A stretch of 64,000 nucleotides of DNA from Acuticoccus sp963704595 (GTDB lineage Bacteria > Pseudomonadota > Alphaproteobacteria > Rhizobiales > Amorphaceae), in contig OY969922.1 in the NCBI GenBank assembly GCA_963704595.1, positions 2,666,001 through 2,730,000 of the forward strand, read 5' to 3'. The position numbers and the translations under genes were made by a program. The notes beneath the pieces were generated by a model. That model ran no database searches. It was not told where the DNA came from and saw only the letters and a list, made by a program, of their open reading frames with translations. Shown piece after piece: positions 22,969-30,742 of the stretch (position 1 is its first letter; every line of letters begins with the position of its first letter).

Positions 22969-24171
22969 TTACGACAAACCGCGGTTCAGGACACCGCAGC
23001 CGGCGCGTCGATCGGCGGCGAGCACCGCGTCGACGTCGACGGTCCACGCGAACGGCTTCTTCGGAATATCCACCGGTGTGCCGAAGAGCGGCGTGTAGGG
23101 CGCGCCGACGGCATCCGCGAGCCCGCCATAGACGGCGGTGCCCTTGAGCGGGTTGAACAGCTCGATCACCCTGGTGCCCGGCGTGGCGGCGACGATGCTC
23201 GCCAGCGCCGCGCCGTGCGGCGCCACCACGCACTCGGCCTCCCGCACCGCGGTGAGCTGCTGCCGCGGCGTGAGATCGGACATCTCGATGATCTCGAACC
23301 CGCGCCCCGCGAGCCTGTCGGCCAGCTCCTTCTCGTTGAGGAGCCGCCGCCGCTTGGTGGCGAAGCGCGACATGTAGATCCGCCGCCCGTTCGGCTTCTC
23401 CGGCAGGTCCGCCGTCAGCGCCGGCAGCACGCCGTTCTGCGCCATCTCGTTCATGTAGAAGAACGGATGCCCCTGCGGGTGCGCGCAGGTGCTGAGAAGA
23501 TAGAGCGTGTCGAAGTGGTAGTGCGTGTTGGCGGCGAGCATCGTGACGTCCGGCGCACAGTGCTCCCGCGCATAGGCAGCGTAGGGCGGAAGCTTGCCGA
23601 ACATCACGCAGTCCTTCTGCGTGAGGCCGGCAAGCTCGGTGTAGAATGTCACCCGCGGCAGCCGGTCGACCATGAAGTGGCACGGGTTGCTCGGGCGGAA
23701 CCGGTCGTCGCAGTAGGCGCCGAGCTTGATGCGGATGGGCTTCCCGCCGGCGAGCTTCTTGAACCCGAGGAAAAGCGCGGTGCTCTCCTCGTCGATCTCC
23801 TCGCCACGGAACAGGGTGAACATCTGCCCGTCGGCGACCAGCGAGACATCCTCGTAGCGCTGGAGCAGGAGCGCGGACTGGCGCCTGTACTCGTACACGA
23901 CGCCGTTGATCTCCGTGCCCTCGAACGCGCGGGCGAGCGGATGCTCGGTGAGCGGGTTCGCCCGCTCCGGCAGAAGCTCTCTCACGTGGGCACGCAGGTC
24001 CGCCATCCTGAGACCATGGAGATCGCGCATCCGGCTGGAGTCGGCGGCGTTGTCGACGACCTCCGTGACGCTCGGCATGTCCCGCACCGCGCGGACCGGC
24101 AGACGCATCCGCTTCCACAGGTGGTAGGGCCGGTGGAGGCGCAAGTTGGCTTTTCTACGGAAGAACAACAC
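22969..24171 (-). CDS. Glycosyltransferase family 61 protein
   Basis: A 400-residue cytoplasmic protein matching the GT61/DUF563 pattern: a mid-region H-Y-H-F-D-T-L, then R-R-I-Y-M-S-R, N-E-K-E-L, G-F-E-I-I-E-M-S-D-L-T, V-V-A-P-H-G-A-A-L-A-S-I and V-I-E-L-F-N-P. The A-P-H-G-A-A-L block is the best-conserved signature. Family members transfer sugars such as xylose or GlcNAc in glycan or capsule synthesis. A sulfotransferase gene lies 78 bases upstream on the same strand, which suggests making or decorating a sulfated surface glycan; that is inference. Confidence 0.87.
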   Translation of the reverse strand: MLFFRRKANLRLHRPYHLWKRMRLPVRAVRDMPSVTEVVDNAADSSRMRDLHGLRMADLRAHVRELLPERANPLTEHPLARAFEGTEINGVVYEYRRQSALLLQRYEDVSLVADGQMFTLFRGEEIDEESTALFLGFKKLAGGKPIRIKLGAYCDDRFRPSNPCHFMVDRLPRVTFYTELAGLTQKDCVMFGKLPPYAAYAREHCAPDVTMLAANTHYHFDTLYLLSTCAHPQGHPFFYMNEMAQNGVLPALTADLPEKPNGRRIYMSRFATKRRRLLNEKELADRLAGRGFEIIEMSDLTPRQQLTAVREAECVVAPHGAALASIVAATPGTRVIELFNPLKGTAVYGGLADAVGAPYTPLFGTPVDIPKKPFAWTVDVDAVLAADRRAGCGVLNRGLS

Positions 24172-24249
24172 CGTACACCTCTGGCGCGACGCTTGGCGAT
24201 TTACTCATGGCCGGTTGTTCGCCGCCCGGCCCTCGTCGGCCGCCTCGCC

Positions 24250-24843
24250 TCAGGCCGCGGCCGAGTCTCCCGCTTCGGGCGCCTTGCCGATGTGGCCGTA
24301 GTGCGTCGTGTCGAGCTTGTAGTGGTCCTTCACGAAGTCGGCGATGACTTCCGGACCCTGGGTCTCGATGTCGAATTCGAGGAGCTGGCCGGGCTTGTCG
24401 GCGAAGAATTCGCGGACCTCGCGGTGGTGGGCGTCCCACATCTCGCGCCACAGCGTCTCGACCGCCTCGGAACCTTCCAGCCCGTAGCCGCGGTTGAAGC
24501 GGACCACAAAGTCCGGGTGCCGCATCCGGCTCTTGATCCAGTTGTCGACGTTGCGGGTATTGAGGATGAACAGAGCATCCGGATAGGCGTCGTAGAGCGC
24601 CTTGTAGTAGAGGTGCCCCTCGAACACGGGTTGGCCGCGCGGGCCCATCATGTCCGAGTAGAAGATGAAGTCTTCCTGGCCCTCCAGCGGGCGGCGGCCG
24701 GTCACCAGATTATAGCGGATCGCGTGGCCGACTTCGCCCTTGTCCCAGTGCATCGCGGCGAGGCCGCTCTTGCGGAACATCTGGTACATCGAACGCGTAC
24801 CACACTTGTTGAAGCCTATCTGGAAGACTTTGGCCTTCGCCAC
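24250..24843 (-). CDS. Sulfotransferase family protein
   Basis: A 197-residue protein beginning K-V-F-Q-I-G-F-N-K-C-G-T-R-S-M, the 5'-phosphosulfate-binding loop of the sulfotransferase family. A later F-I-L-N-T-R-N-V-D-N-W segment occupies the 3'-phosphate region. The frame is open upstream to 24966, but the GTG at 24843 has a GGAG sequence 6-9 bases before it and puts the P-loop close to the N terminus as in relatives. It precedes the GT61 gene on the same strand, so its acceptor may be a glycan. The gene is divergent from the TAXI receptor gene. Confidence 0.85.
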   Translation of the reverse strand: MAKAKVFQIGFNKCGTRSMYQMFRKSGLAAMHWDKGEVGHAIRYNLVTGRRPLEGQEDFIFYSDMMGPRGQPVFEGHLYYKALYDAYPDALFILNTRNVDNWIKSRMRHPDFVVRFNRGYGLEGSEAVETLWREMWDAHHREVREFFADKPGQLLEFDIETQGPEVIADFVKDHYKLDTTHYGHIGKAPEAGDSAAA

Positions 24844-24995
24844 ACGACACTCCACGTTTCGACAAACTGCGGCGAACCTTCGAGGCCCGTACCGCGACGG
24901 GCCCTTCATTTGCCAACAGGTCACGCTTGTCAAGAATCGGCTGTTGACGGGTCCGCGGCCGCGCATTGCCGGCGCAAATGCCGTAGCATCGCGCC

Positions 24996-26357
24996 ATGCG
25001 CAGGTTGAGCCCCCGTGCCCTCGTCGTCGTCATCCTCGGCATCCTCGTGGTGGGGGTGCCCGCGGCGTATTTGGCTGGCCTCACCCGCTTCCAGGTCAAG
25101 CCGCTGCGCATCTCGTCGGGGACAGACGGCGGCACCTACCGCGCGTTCGCCAACGCGATGGACGCCACCTTCAGCGCCGAGGAGGTGCGGGACCTCGTCA
25201 TCCTTCCCTCCGCAGGCGCCAACGAGAACGCGGCGCGTCTTGCGAGCGGGGACGCCGATTTCGGGCTCATCCAGTCCGACACGGCGGTCCAGCCCAACAC
25301 GCTCGTGGTCGCGCGTCTCTTCCCCGAGGCGTTCCATCTCGTCGCGCGGGAGGACGCCGGGATCAGCTCGGTGTCGGACCTCAAGGGCAGGCGCGTCGGC
25401 CTGATGCCGCAGGGTTCCGGCTCCAATGCGCTGTTTGCCCATCTCCTGCGCCATTACGAAGTCCCGTTCGACGCGCTCAGCATCGTCTACGGCACCCTGC
25501 CCGAGCACGCCGACGCCATCGCGCTGGGCGAGATCGACGCCTTCTTCATGGTGATCGCGCTCGGCAACGACACCATCGAGGACATCATCGAGCGAACGCC
25601 GACGCAGCTCGTGCCGATCGAGCAGGCGGAAGCGATCGCTCTCTTCGACCCCGCGCTCTCAGCCGCGATCGTGCCCACCGGCACCTATTCCGGCGACAGG
25701 CCGGTGCCGGCTTCGCCGATCCCCGTCGTCACGGTGCAGAGCCTCCTCGCGGCCCGCGGCGGGCTCGACGATGCGACGGTGGAGACGATCACCCGTGCCC
25801 TCTTCGAGAACCGGCAGCGGATGGTGCGCCAGATCCCGCAGGCGGCCTTCGTCGCCGCGCCGACGGAGGAGGACCGCCTCGCCTTCGGCGTCCACCCCGG
25901 CGCCGAGCTCTACTACAGCCAGGACGATCCGTTCTTCATCGTCGAGTACGCCGAGCCGATGGCGCTCGGCGTCACCGCGCTGGCGCTGCTGGTCTCCGGC
26001 CTGTGGCAGGCACGGATCTGGCTGGCGGGCGCGCGGAAGAACCGGGCCGACCACTACAACCTCGCCATCGTCGACATCATCGGCCGCGCCGAGCTCGCCT
26101 CCACGGAGACCGAGTTTGCCCGCATCCGCCGCGAGCTGTTCGACATCTTCGAGAAGGTGATCGTCGACCTCGACAACGACCGGATCGAGGAAAAGTCGCT
26201 GGTGTCGTTCTCGTTCGCCTGGCAGGTGGCGGCGTCGACGCTCAACCACCGCCAGCTCGTTGTGGCGAGCGGCGAACACGGGCCAGCGACCCCCGCGGCA
26301 CCCGACCCGTTCGCCGACCGCGAAACGGTTCTCAGACCAAAAAATCGTCCGCAGTGA
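24996..26357 (+). CDS. TAXI-family TRAP solute receptor with a C-terminal membrane anchor
   Basis: A 453-residue protein. An N-terminal hydrophobic segment (residues 8-26) serves as signal or anchor. The TAXI binding domain follows: R-I-S-S-G-T-D-G-G-T-Y, L-P-S-A-G-A-N-E-N, V-G-L-M-P-Q-G-S-G-S-N, and L-G-E-I-D-A-F-F-M. Near residues 320-340 a second hydrophobic segment appears, followed by a charged tail of about 110 residues, so the protein is probably membrane-tethered with a cytoplasmic extension. No TRAP permease gene is nearby, so its transporter is elsewhere or it is a sensor. The 3' end overlaps that of the convergent RTX gene by 26 bases. Confidence 0.85.
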   Translation: MRRLSPRALVVVILGILVVGVPAAYLAGLTRFQVKPLRISSGTDGGTYRAFANAMDATFSAEEVRDLVILPSAGANENAARLASGDADFGLIQSDTAVQPNTLVVARLFPEAFHLVAREDAGISSVSDLKGRRVGLMPQGSGSNALFAHLLRHYEVPFDALSIVYGTLPEHADAIALGEIDAFFMVIALGNDTIEDIIERTPTQLVPIEQAEAIALFDPALSAAIVPTGTYSGDRPVPASPIPVVTVQSLLAARGGLDDATVETITRALFENRQRMVRQIPQAAFVAAPTEEDRLAFGVHPGAELYYSQDDPFFIVEYAEPMALGVTALALLVSGLWQARIWLAGARKNRADHYNLAIVDIIGRAELASTETEFARIRRELFDIFEKVIVDLDNDRIEEKSLVSFSFAWQVAASTLNHRQLVVASGEHGPATPAAPDPFADRETVLRPKNRPQ

Positions 26358-29300
26358 TCTCGGCGCGGCCGACGTCCTGCAGCCTGATGTTGTCGCCGTA
26401 GCCGAGATAGACCACCGTATCGCCCCCGTCGGTCCCGATCCGGGCGAGAACATCGGCGACGGTGTTGATGTACGGCCGGTCGAACCCGCGAAGGTCGATC
26501 CGGTCGCCGGGGCCGAAGTCTAGCACCAGGTCGGCATCGTCGCCCTCGCGGAAGACGATGACGTCGGCACCCTCGCCGGTGCGGATGACGTCGAAGCCGT
26601 TGCCGCCGTCGAGCGTGTCGTTGCCGATGCCGCCCAGCATGGTGTCGTTGCCGTTCTGGCCGAAGATGCGGTCGTTGCCGTGTTCGCCGACCAGCCAGTC
26701 GGACCCGTCGTCGATCGTCTCCAGCGCCTGTGGCCGCGGATCGCCCGACGACGGGACGTACGTGTAGGCATCGCCGAAGATGAGGTCGTCGCCCGAGCTG
26801 CCGACCACGACATCGCTCTCCGCCCCGCCGGCAAGCTCGTCGATGCCCACGCCGCCGTTGATCGTGTCATTGCCGCCGCCACCGAGGATGGTGTCGTTGC
26901 CCTCGTCGCCGTAGAGGATGTCGGCGAACGCACCGACCTTGAATGCGGCGTAGTCGCCGAAGATCCGGTCGTTGCCCCCGCCGCCCGAGATCGAATCCTG
27001 CCCCTCGCGGCCGAAGATCTCGTCGCTGCCAACGCCACCCTCGATGCTGTCGCCGAGGATACCGCCGTTCAGCCTGTCCGACCCGCCTTCTCCGCGCAGT
27101 ATCCCTGCCACCCGCGCAGTCGGCGAGATGTCGATCGTGTCGGCACGAGAGGAGCCGACGAAATTCAGCGTCTTCGCGCCGGACGACGCGACCGACTGGC
27201 TGAATGCGCCGGGAATATCGGTCGTCACGGTGACGAAGGGGCTGACGCCCGGCAGCGCCACGCCCGTTCCGCCCAGAAGCGGCCCCTGCGGCGCGCTGTC
27301 GCCGAACACGTTGACGACGACAGGATTGTCCTCGCCGATGACATCGATCACCCCGCCGGAGCGCAGCCCGACTCCTTCGACGAAGACCTGGCGCGTGACG
27401 ACACCGCGGCCGCCATCATCATCGTAGACCACGGCGGACATCGTATAGATGCCCCCGTGTTTGTAGAAGTGACCGGTGCGGAAGCCGCCTCTTCCGAGGT
27501 ATGCGTAGTCGCTGGCGTAATCGAATTTCCACGGCGTCTCCGCCGACCAGATGACCTCACCATCCCCCCAGTTGACCTGGATATTGTACGTGTCGGCAGG
27601 GCCGAGGTCCTCGAAGGAGGCCGAAACCACGACAAGGCCGCCAGCTGCGATCGTGTTGTCACCGAGCTTCATGTTCGTGAATTCGAGCGTCGACGTAAAT
27701 CGCGGCGCAACGTTCAGGACCTGAACGCCGACCTTCCCGGTATCGGTCGCCCCAGCCGGATCCCGCGTGGTGACGGTGATCTCATAAAAGTCCGGCGCGG
27801 CGTACGGCCGGTCGTCGCGATAGGTGTATGTGCTGCTAAACTGGCGCGGGCCGTCGGGAGTGACCGCGATCTCGAAAGTCTCCTCGCTGAAGGTCCCCCC
27901 GTCTCCCCAATCCACGAAGACGGTCTGCGGGCCGGCAGCATCCGGGTCGGTGATCGTGACGGTCAGCGTCACGCAGCCGTTCTCGTTGATCGTGGTGACG
28001 TTCCCGAGCGACAGCGAAAGAGTCGGCGCGGTATTCTCCGCCTCGACCACGCGGGTGGCGCGGGCCGTGCCGCCATCGTCGTCCACCACGGTCGCGACCA
28101 CGTTGTGGCGGGCGGCCGTGGGGTCGTCGTAGACGTGCCGCCGCGAGAAGTTCTGCGAACCGGTGGCGCTTGGCCCGAGGATGATGGTCTCGAACCGGGT
28201 CGCGCTGCCGACCTCGCCCCAGTCGATCAGAACCGTGAACGTGTCCTGCCGCCCGGGGTCGAAGATCGTCCCCGTCAGCATCGCGACGCCGTCCGCTCCG
28301 ATCGGCTCGATCGGTGCAAGGGTGAGCGTCGGCGCGACGTTCGCGACCGAGACCTCGGTCGCCGCGCTGCCGGTGGCACCGGCGCTCCCCACCGCGGTGA
28401 CGGTGACGCCGTAGCGGTCCGCCCCGGTCGCCCTGTCGTCGAGGTAGCGGTGCGAGAGGGTGATCGTGTCGCTCCCGTACGCTGCCGGATTGAAGCGCAG
28501 CGTCTGGACCGCGCCGTCTCCCCAGACGACGGTGAGGTCGAACGGGCCCTCGTCCGCAAACGTCGCGATCGTCGCATCGATGGACACGATGCCGTACTCG
28601 TCGATGGCGCCGGGCTTGGACAGCGTGACCTCGGGCACATCCTCCACCACGTCCACGGTCCGCGAATATGTCCGCACCGCCCCGTCGTCGTCCCTGACGG
28701 TGATCTCGATCGGGATGCCCGCTGCCGGCCCGTTCGCGAAGACGTGGTCGAGAGAGAAGGGCTGCCGGCCGGTCGGTGACCTGCCGAGCGCAACCGAGCT
28801 CGACGTATCGTCACCCCACGAAACGTCGATGGTGAAGGTGTCGTTCGTGCCGGGATCGATCACGTCGCCGGAAAGGGTGAGGACGCCCCCCACGAGCACC
28901 GCCTCGATCGCATCGAGCCGGAGCGTCGGGGCGACGTTGCGGACGGTCGCCATCCCCTCGTCGGCGACCCTGATGCCGGGCGCGATCACGGTCGCCGTCA
29001 CCGGGTAGGTGTCCCGCGCAGACGAGCCGGTCTCTCCCGCGAACACATGGCTTGCGGAGAAGAGCCCGCCATCCTCGGAACGCACCGTGACGCGCTCGAC
29101 GGTGCCGTCGCCCCAGTCGATCTCGACCCTGTAGAGCTCAACCCCTTCCATCCCGCTGACGACGCCGGAGAGGAGCACCGCGTCGCCCTCCTTCGTCACG
29201 CCGAGCGGCGCGAGCGTGATCTCGGGCGCCTCGATGTCGCCGACCTCGATGCTGGTCTCGGCCGTTCCCTTGCCTCCGTCGTCGTCCATCACCGTCACGC

Positions 29301-30393
29301 TGACGGGATAGGCGCCGCCTTCCGCCCCCGCCGCGTAGACGTGGGTGAGCGAGAAGGCCTGTTCCCCGCTGGCTGAGCGCGAGAGCGGGAGTTCCTGCGT
29401 GGTGCCGTCGCCCCAGTCGACCAGAAGGACGAACGAGTCGAGCACGCCGGGATCGGTGATGATTCCGGTCAGCTTCGCCGTTCCGCCGACGGAAATTGCG
29501 GGAATGGGGTCGAGCACCACGACCGGCGCCACGTTCTCGACGACGATGGGCACGGTCCTGCGCGTCAGTCCGCCGCGCGCGTCGACGACCTCGACGACAA
29601 GTGAGTCCGCAAGGTCGTCGGCAATGGTGAAGCGGGCTACGCCGGTGGTGTTCTCGACGTCGAACACCCCATCACCGTCGATGTCGAAGCGGTAGGTGAG
29701 ACCGCCCACTGTCGCGTCCGGATCGTGCGCGTCGACGCGAACCGCGAATCGGCCGCCCTCGAGGATCGTGCCGGGCAGCGAGACGGCGTCGATCACCGGC
29801 GACACATTGGGCGGCTGGCCGACGTCGACGAACTCGCCGTCGATCCCTTGCGTGAAGTCGAAGAAGTTGTCGCCGGGGTCGACGTCGGAGAGCGCGAACG
29901 TCACCTCCCCGCTAGACAGGCTCTGGTAGAGCGCGGAGAGCGCGGCGGGATCGGTGAGGTGGAAGAACCCGGTCGCGAGCTGGTTGTTGGGAAAGCCCGT
30001 CCCCGGCGCGCCGAGTTCGTTGCCGACGCCGTCGGTCACAACGGTCGGCACATCGGAGAAGTCGCCGAACGCGATACCGTTGATAAGGAGCGTGTTCTCG
30101 TGATCGTCGAAGTTGAACGGGGCGGTGTCGCCGTCGTCGATGGTGAAGCGCACGGAGCCTTCGGCGATGCCGCCGCCGAGCGCATCGATCGCCGTTTGCG
30201 TGAAGCCCGCCTGCGTGCCGATCAGCCCCGGGTTCTGGTCGAAATACCCGATGTAGAGGTCGCTCGCCGCAATCTGGCTGACCACGCGTACGCCGCTGAC
30301 GCCGATGATGTCGAAGACGATGCCGCCGACCGGCGTGACGCCTTCCGGAAGAGGAATGCCACCTGCAACGGGCGAATTGGTCGTGAAGGGCAT
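26332..30393 (-). CDS. PKD-repeat and RTX calcium-binding protein, probably type I secreted
   Basis: A 1353-residue acidic protein. An N-terminal region of about 200 residues of unknown fold is followed by an EF-hand-like D-I-D-G-D-G-V-F-D segment and seven PKD/Calx-like repeats, each carrying a V-x-W-G-D-G type motif (for example L-L-V-D-W-G-D-G-T). The last 300 residues hold nonapeptide calcium-binding repeats such as G-G-G-G-N-D-T-I-N and G-G-I-G-N-D-T-L-D. The end, I-T-A-D-D-F-L-V, is the hydrophobic C-terminal tail typical of type I secretion signals. No signal peptide is seen. The ATG at 30393 is preferred over an in-frame TTG at 30420. No type I secretion genes are in the window. Adhesin or matrix protein is the likely role. 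Confidence 0.87.
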   Translation of the reverse strand: MPFTTNSPVAGGIPLPEGVTPVGGIVFDIIGVSGVRVVSQIAASDLYIGYFDQNPGLIGTQAGFTQTAIDALGGGIAEGSVRFTIDDGDTAPFNFDDHENTLLINGIAFGDFSDVPTVVTDGVGNELGAPGTGFPNNQLATGFFHLTDPAALSALYQSLSSGEVTFALSDVDPGDNFFDFTQGIDGEFVDVGQPPNVSPVIDAVSLPGTILEGGRFAVRVDAHDPDATVGGLTYRFDIDGDGVFDVENTTGVARFTIADDLADSLVVEVVDARGGLTRRTVPIVVENVAPVVVLDPIPAISVGGTAKLTGIITDPGVLDSFVLLVDWGDGTTQELPLSRSASGEQAFSLTHVYAAGAEGGAYPVSVTVMDDDGGKGTAETSIEVGDIEAPEITLAPLGVTKEGDAVLLSGVVSGMEGVELYRVEIDWGDGTVERVTVRSEDGGLFSASHVFAGETGSSARDTYPVTATVIAPGIRVADEGMATVRNVAPTLRLDAIEAVLVGGVLTLSGDVIDPGTNDTFTIDVSWGDDTSSSVALGRSPTGRQPFSLDHVFANGPAAGIPIEITVRDDDGAVRTYSRTVDVVEDVPEVTLSKPGAIDEYGIVSIDATIATFADEGPFDLTVVWGDGAVQTLRFNPAAYGSDTITLSHRYLDDRATGADRYGVTVTAVGSAGATGSAATEVSVANVAPTLTLAPIEPIGADGVAMLTGTIFDPGRQDTFTVLIDWGEVGSATRFETIILGPSATGSQNFSRRHVYDDPTAARHNVVATVVDDDGGTARATRVVEAENTAPTLSLSLGNVTTINENGCVTLTVTITDPDAAGPQTVFVDWGDGGTFSEETFEIAVTPDGPRQFSSTYTYRDDRPYAAPDFYEITVTTRDPAGATDTGKVGVQVLNVAPRFTSTLEFTNMKLGDNTIAAGGLVVVSASFEDLGPADTYNIQVNWGDGEVIWSAETPWKFDYASDYAYLGRGGFRTGHFYKHGGIYTMSAVVYDDDGGRGVVTRQVFVEGVGLRSGGVIDVIGEDNPVVVNVFGDSAPQGPLLGGTGVALPGVSPFVTVTTDIPGAFSQSVASSGAKTLNFVGSSRADTIDISPTARVAGILRGEGGSDRLNGGILGDSIEGGVGSDEIFGREGQDSISGGGGNDRIFGDYAAFKVGAFADILYGDEGNDTILGGGGNDTINGGVGIDELAGGAESDVVVGSSGDDLIFGDAYTYVPSSGDPRPQALETIDDGSDWLVGEHGNDRIFGQNGNDTMLGGIGNDTLDGGNGFDVIRTGEGADVIVFREGDDADLVLDFGPGDRIDLRGFDRPYINTVADVLARIGTDGGDTVVYLGYGDNIRLQDVGRAEITADDFLV

Positions 30394-30479
30394 GGGCGGA
30401 TACCTGAACCTTGCGGACAAACCTGGGGGCGACCCGGCCCCGCCTCGCGTCCTGGCAAGATCAGCGTCGACAGCTGTCC

Positions 30480-30742
30480 GATTACGGCACTTCGCGGAGC
30501 GTTTAAAGGACTAAATCACCAAAATTATCGCAATCGAAGGATCACATTCTTCGAAATGCACTCAACATTCTTTAAGGAAGGGGCGGATTTCAGCGGCGGT
30601 TGTCGCATAAAGTATGAGAAAGTTCGTCTATGCGGTAACCCGCCTCGCTGAAGTTTCGCGGCGCGGTAATCTTCTGCGGCTTCGTCGCCCGCCGTAGCGG
30701 GAACGGTACGGCAATCTACACAACGGTTTCAGGGAATTGACC
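30480..30742. promoter_or_regulatory. Low-G+C intergenic region between the RTX and MscS genes
   Basis: The 349-base gap at 30394-30742 has no gene. From about 30500 to 30640 base composition drops well below the window average, with A/T-rich runs such as CACCAAAATTATC and ACATTCTTTAAGG. It must hold the promoters of the two divergent genes. I could not fix a -35/-10 pair. AGGGA at 30731-30735 is the ribosome-binding sequence of the MscS gene. Confidence 0.4.

Noticed and set aside
23215..25008. A 597-codon plus-strand open frame across the GT61 and sulfotransferase genes
   Set aside because: It spans two genes and their gap on the other strand and has no ribosome-binding site or motif.
26500..27110. 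Short periodic repeats that could suggest a CRISPR or tandem DNA array
   Set aside because: The period is that of nonapeptide calcium-binding repeats in the protein; the DNA repeats are imperfect and have no spacer pattern.
26680..28779. A 699-codon plus-strand open frame opposite the RTX gene
   Set aside because: The opposite strand encodes clear PKD and calcium-binding repeats; the plus-strand reading has no domain and follows the repeat period.
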